From: DATIJC01 sp035479015
GTDB lineage: Bacteria; Patescibacteriota; Microgenomatia; UBA1400; UBA12028
Assembly (NCBI GenBank): GCA_035479015.1
Contig: DATIJC010000051.1
Span: 1-17,731, forward strand
Direction of reading: 5' to 3'
DNA length: 17,731 nucleotides
Positions 11,605-17,731 of the stretch are shown piece by piece (position 1 is the stretch's first letter; each line of letters starts with the position of its first letter). Made by a program: the position numbers and the translations under genes. The notes beneath the pieces were generated by a model, which saw only the letters and a program-made list of their open reading frames with translations, made no database searches and was not told the DNA's origin.

Positions 11605-12493
11605 TCGGTCCTTTTCCTTCAAGCTGAACTTCATCTAAAATGAGTTTTTCTCCGTCCATGTGGAAATGGATTAACTTCATGCGCGTATTTTCTGGTATGA
11701 AAGTCCATAATCCCGGCCAGGGATGAAAACCCCGCCACAAACAATACAGTTGGTAGTTAGTAGTTGGTAGTCCGTAGTGCTCTAAGAACCCAACGACTTG
11801 GGTGGCTGGCTTGCCGGAAAGTAATTCCTGAAGCGTTTGGTAGGAGACAAAGCCATCCTCACGCTTTAGCATGCGGGCAGTGGGAGTGGGACTCTCGTCC
11901 GGCTGTGAGTTAGTAGTTTGTAGTTCTAAGTCAGATAGTAAATCCGGCAGTTTAGCGCAAGCTAGATCGAAAGCATTTTTGTAATAATCTGTAGCAGTCC
12001 ACTGAGGATCTATCGCAAAAAACCATTGAGCAACAATCGGCCCATGATCCAATTTGGTATCCATGACCATGAGTGTGACTGCCGATTCTTTTTCCCCAAA
12101 GAGCAGCGCAAATTGTCCTGGAGATGAACCTCGATATTTTGGCAATGCAGACGGGTGAATGTTTAGGGGAGCGACTTCAGGAAAATCTAGGAGCCATTGG
12201 GGGACGATGTAACCAAAGTCCACGACAAGCAAAAAATCTGGTGGCTGGTAACTAGTGACTAGCGACTGGTGAAATGCGTCATCCAATTTCTTTTCTACTA
12301 ATGCTACTGAAATATCGTTGGTAATCGCGAACTCATGGAGTGGATTCTTGGTAAGAGCTTGTTTGCGGCCGATCGGTTTAGGGGAAGGGGTGATAATGCC
12401 AGAAACCGTAAATCGTGAATCTTGAATCAGGCAATTTGCGATTTGGGTTGTACGGGCTGTTGATCCCGCAACGATAACAGTGACTGGTGTCAT
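11576..12493 (-). CDS. fmt: Methionyl-tRNA formyltransferase
   Basis: This enzyme formylates Met-tRNAi using 10-formyl-tetrahydrofolate. It has 305 residues. The catalytic-domain signature LNIHPSALPKYRGSSPGQFAL supplies the conserved N and H, and MDTKLDHGPI supplies the catalytic D and the LDxGxI segment. The C-terminal domain has KREDGFVSYQTLQELL and RGFHPWPGLWTF, matching the Fmt RxFxPWPG motif. The start is canonical and overlaps the def stop by 1 nt (TAATG on the minus strand). Three degenerate heptamer arrays lie in frame (residues about 76-85, 188-197 and 239-250). The last sits in what looks like an insertion just before the PWPG motif. All catalytic residues remain. Confidence 0.93.
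   Translation of the reverse strand: MTPVTVIVAGSTARTTQIANCLIQDSRFTVSGIITPSPKPIGRKQALTKNPLHEFAITNDISVALVEKKLDDAFHQSLVTSYQPPDFLLVVDFGYIVPQWLLDFPEVAPLNIHPSALPKYRGSSPGQFALLFGEKESAVTLMVMDTKLDHGPIVAQWFFAIDPQWTATDYYKNAFDLACAKLPDLLSDLELQTTNSQPDESPTPTARMLKREDGFVSYQTLQELLSGKPATQVVGFLEHYGLPTTNYQLYCLWRGFHPWPGLWTFIPENTRMKLIHFHMDGEKLILDEVQLEGKGPTRQLPLGLA
11745..11779 (-). repeat. Heptamer array A inside fmt
   Basis: Five + strand 7-mers in register: TACAGTT, GGTAGTT, AGTAGTT, GGTAGTC, CGTAGTG. They encode the LPTTNYQLY region of Fmt near residues 239-250. Three heptamers equal seven codons, so a TTNYQL-type peptide of 7-residue period results. Confidence 0.8.
11904..11931 (-). repeat. Heptamer array B inside fmt
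   Basis: Four + strand 7-mers: TGTGAGT, TAGTAGT, TTGTAGT, TCTAAGT, each ending AGT. They encode the LQTTNSQP region (residues about 188-197) in the linker between the catalytic and C-terminal domains. Confidence 0.7.
12241..12268 (-). repeat. Heptamer array C inside fmt
   Basis: Four + strand 7-mers: GTGGCTG, GTAACTA, GTGACTA, GCGACTG, with consensus GTGACTA. They encode SLVTSYQPP (residues about 76-85) before the conserved DFLLVVDFGYIVP strand. Confidence 0.7.
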
Positions 12494-13068
12494 TAGTAGG
12501 CTTTCAAAATGGTCTTATCGATTTTTTTCCAATGCTTACCTTCAAACTCATAGACGGGGAGGTCATGCTCTATGGAATAATCTGTAAATAGTTTTCCCTG
12601 CAAGTGATCATACTCATGCTGGATGACCCGGGCGAAAAAGTCATTGAAGCGGGCTTCTTTTTGTATGAACTCCCCCTTTTGTAGCGTGAGAAATGATACA
12701 TCTATCCAGGTGAAGCGGGGAACTGGCCCATATATTTTGGGAATGGAGAGACATCCTTCAAGTATTGGATCACTCTTGTCCGGGCCGTATGTTGTCTCTC
12801 CAGAATTTCCCGTAAGTTTTGGATTTATAAAGAAACAGATATCCTCTTTAGAAGGATTTTTATGTGGATCAGCTTCATCCATCCATGTGACAAAGACATT
12901 CCAGTTTTTCCCAATTTGTGGGGCAGATAGACCTACTCCCCGGGGGTTACGGGCTGCGATGACAGTCTTCTCTAAGTCTTTGAGAAAGTTCCCTACTTTT
13001 TTATCAATGACTACATCTTTTGACTGCGCGCGCAATACTGGGTTTGGAACAGTGAGAATGGTGCTCAT
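12493..13068 (-). CDS. def: Peptide deformylase
   Basis: This metalloenzyme removes the N-formyl group from new proteins, the partner reaction to Fmt. It has 191 residues with all three family motifs: GVGLSAPQIG (44-53), EGCLSIP (104-110, metal ligand C106) and QHEYDHLQG (150-158, ligands H151 and H155, catalytic E152). An insertion-like stretch (DEADPHKNPSKEDICFF) lies between motifs 1 and 2. It begins within the stop of the O-antigen-ligase gene (ATGA overlap) and ends at the fmt start, so the three are one coupled operon. Confidence 0.95.
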   Translation of the reverse strand: MSTILTVPNPVLRAQSKDVVIDKKVGNFLKDLEKTVIAARNPRGVGLSAPQIGKNWNVFVTWMDEADPHKNPSKEDICFFINPKLTGNSGETTYGPDKSDPILEGCLSIPKIYGPVPRFTWIDVSFLTLQKGEFIQKEARFNDFFARVIQHEYDHLQGKLFTDYSIEHDLPVYEFEGKHWKKIDKTILKAY

Positions 13069-15209
13069 GGTCGCTTCATGCCAGCTGAAAACGAAGCTAG
13101 GCGGTCCTTTAGGGATTGGTTATTTGCGTTGATGAATTGTAACACGTACTCATATTGTTCTTTGGCTTTACCAGTATCTTTCATTGATTCAAAGTACTGT
13201 CCGAGTAAGACGCGGGAGCGCTCATCATTTGGCTTAAGCGCAATCGTCTCTTTGAGGTATTGGATATATTCATCCGTCTTCCCAAGAGCTTGGGCGATTG
13301 TAGCTAACTGGAATGTAAGTTTAGGGTCCGTAGGAAATAAACGCTGGGCATCTTTAACAGCTTGTATGGCTGCAGTGTAATATGAGGGATCCAATTGCGC
13401 CAAATACAACAACACGCGGATATTCGATTTGCGGAATGAGACCGATACAGGGTTTTGAGCGATTGTTTCCTGCGACTGTTGTAGTGCTAACTGACTGAAT
13501 GTGGCTGCGGCAGTTGCCTCACCATTTACTGAGAGTGTGTACGCAGCTTGTGCCGCTGCGACGCTATATTCATCGCGGTATGTTGGTTCATTGGTCAGTG
13601 CATTGGTAGCCGAACCCAGGAGTTGCAATCCTGTTTGCAGATCATTCCCAGCCAACGCCGCTTTACCGCGTGCGTATGTGATGTCTGTGTTCCATAAGTG
13701 AAATATTTGCCAAAGAATAATGAGTAGTACAAATCCAGCGATACCTATACCTGTCCACTGGTTGGCTGTCAGCTCTTCTCTAGAGAGAACTAGCCTGTCA
13801 TCTTTTTGAACTATTGTTACAGCGATGGCTGCAAATATGAAGAGCAAGTAGGATACAACCACTGTGGAAAATCCAAAAAAATTGGAAATACTCAAAGCGA
13901 TCAATCCTGCAGGGATGGCACACAGAAATATCCGATCACTGTGTAAAAGATCTTTTTTGGCAGAAAACGCCCAATAGAGTGGCACAAGAATGATACAGAG
14001 CAGCAATAATATATAGGCGGAAAAACCAACAATACCGGTGGTTGAGAGAAAGTTTAAAAATTCATTGTGGGCTTTGTTGTACAAGAAATCCCATTCAGAC
14101 AGGACGTTATGTTCGAGTGGCCGATCTTTGTAGTAACTGAAGGCAAAAGTTTCTACACCAGAACCCAAGATAGGATATCGTTTCCAGACGGCGATAGCAC
14201 CTTTCCACACAACTTTGCGTATATCTCCCGATTCTGAACCACCCATCTCCAGTTGTGATCCTCCGGCCGGTTTGGGCGTCACGGCAATATTTGAAGCCCC
14301 TTTTGAAATAAGTGTGCTGATCCGCGGTGTAAACGGTGAACCAAAAATTGCGATTGAGAACGCGAAGGCGATGAAACAACTTCCGATATATTGTATTGGT
14401 AGACGCAGTGTCATTTTTGAACGTGCACTTTTTCGAGAGATCACAAATGCTGAAAGTATGGTAAAGATGATCAATCCAACTCCAGCTCCGGCAATGCCCG
14501 AACGGGAATTGGTAAATAACAATACACAGGTGGAGAGTAACCAAGTTGTCACTAGATAAAGAATAAGACCAGTGCTTCGCTGATGTCTTTCCTTGACTGC
14601 TTCATAATAGATAAACGCAAGCAACAATGGTGCAAGCAAGGCAATGTACGCCGCGAGCCAGTTTGGTTGTCCGAAGGTACCGAACACTCTGGTCGCCACA
14701 TCCTGCACCCAGCAGTCCACATTGAAATTTCCGGTAAACAGTAGACAGCTTGGAGAGTGACCGAAGTGCTCAGGGAATGCGTATAGGCTGGATAAGAAGA
14801 CACCCGTAAACAAACTCAGGAACAGACCCTTGAGATCTTTCTTGGTGACGCTAAAGCACCACGCATAGTACAGGATAATATAGGAAATAGTAGATAGTAA
14901 ACCGCCATTAAACCTTGAGTAGTATCCAAAGAGAGAGGTATGAGGATTTATTGAAAAAATAGTGGAAAGTATTTGTGAACCAAAGAAAATGAGAATAGGA
15001 ATGTCAAAGGCAGTTCGTTTTAGGAGTAGTTTTCGATTGACAATTGACGCCGACAACCAAAGGAAAACAGCTAAAGCTGCACCACCATAGACAAGGAGCA
15101 TTTTTGGGAATTCAAACAACTCGTCATTGATCATTGTGAACGTGAATGGCAGACACAGAAACAAGAAATGAAACAGAAAAACCGATGATTTGGTGAAAAA
15201 AGAACGCAT
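13065..15209 (-). CDS. O-antigen ligase/polymerase family protein with C-terminal TPRs
   Basis: This 714-residue membrane protein has about 12 hydrophobic segments in the first ~500 residues, then a soluble repeat region. Wzy/WaaL-type features are FGTFGQPNWLAAYIALLAPLLLA in the membrane part and a large extracytoplasmic loop with VETFAFSYY and NKAHNEFLNFLSTTGIVGF, the HNxxLxxxxxxGxxG signature of the O-antigen ligase/polymerase superfamily. The C-terminal ~200 residues contain TPR-like helices (AIQAVKDAQRLFPTDPKLTFQLATIAQALGK, EYIQYLKETIALKPNDERSRVLLGQYFE). It probably ligates or polymerises a lipid-linked glycan at the cell surface. Substrate and partner unknown. Leaderless start at 15209. 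Confidence 0.87.
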   Translation of the reverse strand: MRSFFTKSSVFLFHFLFLCLPFTFTMINDELFEFPKMLLVYGGAALAVFLWLSASIVNRKLLLKRTAFDIPILIFFGSQILSTIFSINPHTSLFGYYSRFNGGLLSTISYIILYYAWCFSVTKKDLKGLFLSLFTGVFLSSLYAFPEHFGHSPSCLLFTGNFNVDCWVQDVATRVFGTFGQPNWLAAYIALLAPLLLAFIYYEAVKERHQRSTGLILYLVTTWLLSTCVLLFTNSRSGIAGAGVGLIIFTILSAFVISRKSARSKMTLRLPIQYIGSCFIAFAFSIAIFGSPFTPRISTLISKGASNIAVTPKPAGGSQLEMGGSESGDIRKVVWKGAIAVWKRYPILGSGVETFAFSYYKDRPLEHNVLSEWDFLYNKAHNEFLNFLSTTGIVGFSAYILLLLCIILVPLYWAFSAKKDLLHSDRIFLCAIPAGLIALSISNFFGFSTVVVSYLLFIFAAIAVTIVQKDDRLVLSREELTANQWTGIGIAGFVLLIILWQIFHLWNTDITYARGKAALAGNDLQTGLQLLGSATNALTNEPTYRDEYSVAAAQAAYTLSVNGEATAAATFSQLALQQSQETIAQNPVSVSFRKSNIRVLLYLAQLDPSYYTAAIQAVKDAQRLFPTDPKLTFQLATIAQALGKTDEYIQYLKETIALKPNDERSRVLLGQYFESMKDTGKAKEQYEYVLQFINANNQSLKDRLASFSAGMKRP

Positions 15210-15213
15210 GAGG

Positions 15214-15219
15214 TACGAT
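15214..15219 (+). promoter_or_regulatory. Possible -10 box of the mreB-like operon
   Basis: TACGAT at 15214-15219 with TTGGTG at 15190-15195 (18-bp spacer) could drive the mreB-like gene with a ~32-nt leader. It overlaps the ligase -10 on the other strand. Both hexamers are imperfect. Confidence 0.3.
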
Positions 15220-15226
15220 CATAGCA
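15218..15226 (-). promoter_or_regulatory. Extended -10, leaderless start of O-antigen-ligase operon
   Basis: On the minus strand TGCTATGAT is an extended -10 ending 8 nt before the ATG at 15209. No Shine-Dalgarno fits in that space. It should drive ligase, def and fmt together. Confidence 0.55.
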
Positions 15227-15257
15227 AAAATGAGGTGTTTCGGGTAGGATGAAGTGT

Positions 15258-16271
15258 ATGTTTTTCTGGGATTTGGGTACTTCAAAAATTCGCGCTTCCA
15301 CAATCAGCCACACGGGCGTGATTGAAGAGTCACCACTCATTGCGTTTCATACTGATAGATACAATAGTGTTCTCGCATACGGTAACCGCGTGGAAGGAAT
15401 GGAGGAACTGCAAAGTGTTTCCTGCCATATCGAACGCTGCATTGAAAATGGAGTCGTTGCAAATGAGGAGGCGCTCTTACAGTGTGTTCTAGCAATGAAT
15501 AGCACGCTTGGGAGCTCAATACTGGACGAAGTCTTCGGAAAAAAAGCACTGGTTGCTGTTCCGGTGCTGCTGGGGCCCGGTCACTTGGCGGTGTTGCAGA
15601 GGGTTTTTGACAGAGCAGGATTTTCGCCGCATTTTGTTTCTCAACCTTTTTGTATCCTTGATTCATTTGGAAGAAATCCAAATGATGTATCTGCGCAATG
15701 CATGATCGATATCGGAAAAGGAAAAACAGAATTTTCTGTCGTTTCCAAAGGTCAGATTGTAGCGATAGGAAGAAGCAGTTTCACTAGCACCGCATTTGAA
15801 AAACTGCTTGGACTTGCAATAGCTGCTGAATTTGATTTACAAGTCTCTGTCGGCGAGATCACTCATTTTTTACAACATGTAGACGGAAACACCAATCTTC
15901 TGCGTGGCAAAAGCAGATATGGGTCAGGTTCAGGGACTGCTCGCATTGATGCCCAAAAACTACAGGAATTGCTTTTCGTGCAGTACACACTCTTCTGCCA
16001 AGATATCTCAAACTTTCTTGAACAGATACCAGCCGCGTATACATCTCTACTACAGCGAAATGGGATTCTCCTTTCTGGAGGAGGATCCCTGCTTACTCAT
16101 TTATCTGATTTCATTTGTAAAGAGTTGCATGTTCCTGTCAGTGTCGTCTCGCGTCCGCAGCGGGCCTTAATACTGAGTATGCCAGCATTTGTAGAGAAGC
16201 GCGCTAATGCAACACTGCTTTTTCGCTCTCATGAAATGCTTCCGATATTGAATGCATTTTGTATCGAATAA
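15258..16271 (+). CDS. Divergent MreB-like actin-fold protein
   Basis: The product has 337 residues from ATG 15258; an ATG at 15249 would add MKC but overlaps the Shine-Dalgarno-like TAGGA, so 15258 is preferred. The actin-fold motifs are recognisable but altered: phosphate 1 is WDLGTSKIRAS (MreB usually DLGTANT), connect 1 is near LAYGNRVEGM, phosphate 2 is MIDIGKGKTEFSVVSKGQIV (usually DIGGGTT), and the adenosine motif is ILLSGGGSLLTHLSDFI. The position directly before mreC, mreD and a PBP2-type gene fits MreB. It may be a degenerate or specialised MreB; a canonical paralogue elsewhere is possible. FtsA or PilM are less likely given the neighbours. Confidence 0.75.
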   Translation: MFFWDLGTSKIRASTISHTGVIEESPLIAFHTDRYNSVLAYGNRVEGMEELQSVSCHIERCIENGVVANEEALLQCVLAMNSTLGSSILDEVFGKKALVAVPVLLGPGHLAVLQRVFDRAGFSPHFVSQPFCILDSFGRNPNDVSAQCMIDIGKGKTEFSVVSKGQIVAIGRSSFTSTAFEKLLGLAIAAEFDLQVSVGEITHFLQHVDGNTNLLRGKSRYGSGSGTARIDAQKLQELLFVQYTLFCQDISNFLEQIPAAYTSLLQRNGILLSGGGSLLTHLSDFICKELHVPVSVVSRPQRALILSMPAFVEKRANATLLFRSHEMLPILNAFCIE

Positions 16272-16276
16272 TTATT

Positions 16277-17011
16277 ATGAATTCGCGACCCAAGCTTGGG
16301 TTTATACTAGCAATTTTTTTCCTAGTGGTGCTGCAATACGCCCCACCCATTTCACAGTACCGTCATAAGTATGGTAATACATTCTTACAGCATTTTGATT
16401 CAATTCACTCAATTATTTTTACGACTCTGTCTGCAGCGGTTAATCCGTGGAAAAGTGCGCTGGCAGCTCAAAGAGAAAATGAGATTTTAGAACTGCAAAA
16501 CAGAGCACTCAGTTCACAGCTTGCCTCGTATCAAAGTGCTACGTTTAGTGCAACAATGAAAAAGGATAACCAAACGTTTGGTTTCGCGTATATTCCTCAC
16601 CGCTCGCTCCTGTTTGCAGGATCAAATGAAGGAATACGACAGGATATGTCTGTGCTTTCCCAAGGAGCGTTCATCGGAATAATTTCTAGCGTGCGGTCTG
16701 AGATAAGTGATGTGGTACTGCTTGCAGATGGTGACATGCAGATAGCCCTCCAGTATCCGAGAATTCAGAAGAGCGCGATTCTACGGAAAGAAGGATCACG
16801 ATATATTGCCAGATTTTTCTCAAAGATCGATGTAACAGCAGGGGATTTCCTGATGACACTTGGTGACGGAGAGAAAATCCCTCCGGGAGTGCCAGTCGGC
16901 ACAATTATCTCTGATGAGACGGCTCCGGCTGACCCCTATTCGGTAGTTTCTGTACGACTACTTAGTGTTGGCCAGGATTCTCAATTTGTGAACCTACGGA
17001 GTATTCGATGA
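16277..17011 (+). CDS. mreC: Rod shape-determining protein MreC
   Basis: MreC is a bitopic membrane protein that links MreB to the PBP2/RodA elongation machinery. The 244-residue product has one N-terminal membrane segment (LGFILAIFFLVVLQYA, about 7-22), a coiled-coil stretch (WKSALAAQRENEILELQNRALSSQLAS) and a C-terminal beta domain with FAYIPHRSLLFAGSNEGIRQDMSV, GAFIGIISSV and DVVLLADGDMQIAL, as in the family. The frame is open back to a TTG at 16259 overlapping mreB, but ATG 16277, 5 nt after the mreB stop, gives the usual N-terminus. The stop overlaps mreD by 4 nt (ATGA). Confidence 0.9.
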   Translation: MNSRPKLGFILAIFFLVVLQYAPPISQYRHKYGNTFLQHFDSIHSIIFTTLSAAVNPWKSALAAQRENEILELQNRALSSQLASYQSATFSATMKKDNQTFGFAYIPHRSLLFAGSNEGIRQDMSVLSQGAFIGIISSVRSEISDVVLLADGDMQIALQYPRIQKSAILRKEGSRYIARFFSKIDVTAGDFLMTLGDGEKIPPGVPVGTIISDETAPADPYSVVSVRLLSVGQDSQFVNLRSIR

Positions 17012-17319
17012 AAAATATCATATTACTACTACTGCTCATCCTGAGTGTATATGTGGAGCGTGTAGTTGGATTCGCCGGCCTTACCGTCTTGCTCATGTTT
17101 GGATTTGGACTGTATGTATCTCTGCCGCCTCTATTCGTAGCTCCTGTACTCCTTTTTGCCGATCTTGTTTGGGGGACTCCATTTGGAACCAGTGCATTGG
17201 GATTTCTCACGCTCTCTTTGATCAACTATAGGATCCCCAATCAAAGAACGCGCGTAGTACTTTTAGCTCTTTTTGGCGCGGCATTTTTATTGATTACAAA
17301 TAATGCTGTCCATTTATGA
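17008..17319 (+). CDS. mreD: MreD-like membrane protein
   Basis: The product has 103 residues, almost entirely hydrophobic, with about three to four membrane segments. MreD is usually about 160 residues with five to six segments, so this is a short form. Sequence similarity to MreD is weak by eye; the assignment rests on topology and on its place between mreC and the PBP gene, with 4-nt ATGA overlaps on both sides. It could instead be a lineage-specific membrane protein that replaces MreD. Confidence 0.65.
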   Translation: MKNIILLLLLILSVYVERVVGFAGLTVLLMFGFGLYVSLPPLFVAPVLLFADLVWGTPFGTSALGFLTLSLINYRIPNQRTRVVLLALFGAAFLLITNNAVHL

Positions 17320-17731
17320 GCAAGCTTCGCTATATATTCTTTTTGGGGCTGATCGCCGGTTCTTTCACACTACTGCTTTCACGTCTTTTTGATTTAACAG
17401 GAATAAAGGGCGCATACTACGAAGCGCTGTCCGATGAGAATCGTTCTTTTGTGCGCACAGAAAATGCTCCACGGGGAAGAATTTTAGACCGCTTTGGCAC
17501 AGTCTTAGTCGAAAATGAATCGCAATTTTTTATTGATACCTCGAGCGGTGGCCCACGTGCTCATCCGGAGGCAGTCGCACAAGTAGGAGAAGAGAAGGCA
17601 TTACAATATGCGCTGTCATCTCCAAGTGCGCTTCTTTATAACCCTAGACGAGTGTATGAAGATAACGGCATACTTTTTCATGTGCTGGGGATGATTGGGT
17701 TTTTAGATAAAAATGAAGCGACGCTGGAACA
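17316..17731 (+). CDS. mrdA: Penicillin-binding protein 2 (class B transpeptidase), 5' part
   Basis: Only the first ~138 codons are in the window; the gene continues past 17731. The translation starts MSKLRYIFFLGLIAGSF, a membrane anchor, then RLFDLTGIKGAYYEALSDEN, and NAPRGRILDRFGTVLVEN, the class B PBP dimerisation-domain signature (PRGxIxDRxGxxLAxN). Further on FHVLGMIGFL corresponds to the family HVLGYVG. The catalytic serine domain is not visible. The order mreB-mreC-mreD-PBP2 is that of the rod-elongation operon, which supports PBP2 over an FtsI-type PBP. ATG 17316 overlaps the mreD stop by 4 nt. Confidence 0.85.
   Translation, partial: MSKLRYIFFLGLIAGSFTLLLSRLFDLTGIKGAYYEALSDENRSFVRTENAPRGRILDRFGTVLVENESQFFIDTSSGGPRAHPEAVAQVGEEKALQYALSSPSALLYNPRRVYEDNGILFHVLGMIGFLDKNEATLE

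Noticed and set aside
14107..14559. Open frames on both strands within the O-antigen-ligase gene
   Set aside because: Both are out of frame with the clear ligase reading and lack start signals.
17008..17319. UGA recoding as glycine
   Set aside because: UGA ends mreC and mreD at ATGA overlaps and reading through would give no sensible extension; the standard stop usage fits all genes.

Overview
The window most resembles a chromosomal segment of a Patescibacteria (Candidate Phyla Radiation) bacterium. This is inference from content: a DUF4012 protein, a short DQKL coiled-coil protein of a type I associate with these genomes, tightly overlapping genes, many small unknown proteins, start codons placed only 6-11 nt after promoter -10 boxes, and palindromic and heptamer micro-repeats. 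UGA is used as a normal stop (for example at the mreC/mreD and mreD/PBP2 junctions), which argues against the UGA-glycine lineages (Gracilibacteria, Absconditabacteria). No phylogenetic marker was compared, so the lineage is not fixed.

Layout. 1-1517 (+): tRNA-Thr, preceded by a broken tRNA 5' half that carries a 39-bp insertion, then rpmG (L33) with a structured leader, an 88-residue unknown and an EEP-family phosphohydrolase. 1521-2810 (-): a GT-B (MurG-like) glycosyltransferase. 2824-9906 (+): DQKL coiled-coil protein, tRNA-Trp, Asp/Glu racemase-family protein, MFS transporter, Kup potassium transporter, PIG-L deacetylase, 99-residue unknown, pterin-4a-carbinolamine dehydratase, DUF4012 surface protein. 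9921-10440: a small element consisting of a DUF559 endonuclease-like gene between two ~60-bp imperfect inverted arms, each with a near-perfect internal palindrome. 10446-11305 (-): M50 site-2 protease and a 78-residue unknown. 11398-11604 (+): rpmB (L28). 11576-15209 (-): an O-antigen-ligase/TPR gene, peptide deformylase and methionyl-tRNA formyltransferase in one overlapping operon. 15258-17731 (+): divergent mreB-like gene, mreC, mreD and the 5' part of a class B penicillin-binding protein, an elongasome operon cut by the window edge.

How the genes fit together. Translation and N-terminal processing (L33, L28, tRNAs, Fmt, Def) are interleaved with cell-envelope functions (glycosyltransferase, O-antigen ligase, DUF4012, M50 protease, MreBCD/PBP2) and membrane transport (Kup, MFS). 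No classical defence island, CRISPR array, prophage or IS transposase is visible.

The least conventional signals are the DUF559 inverted-arm element, degenerate 7-nt tandem repeats lying in frame inside fmt and the M50 gene, the tRNA-Thr half-copy split exactly by a palindrome-like insert, the run of apparently leaderless promoters, and the altered nucleotide-binding loop of the MreB-like protein.
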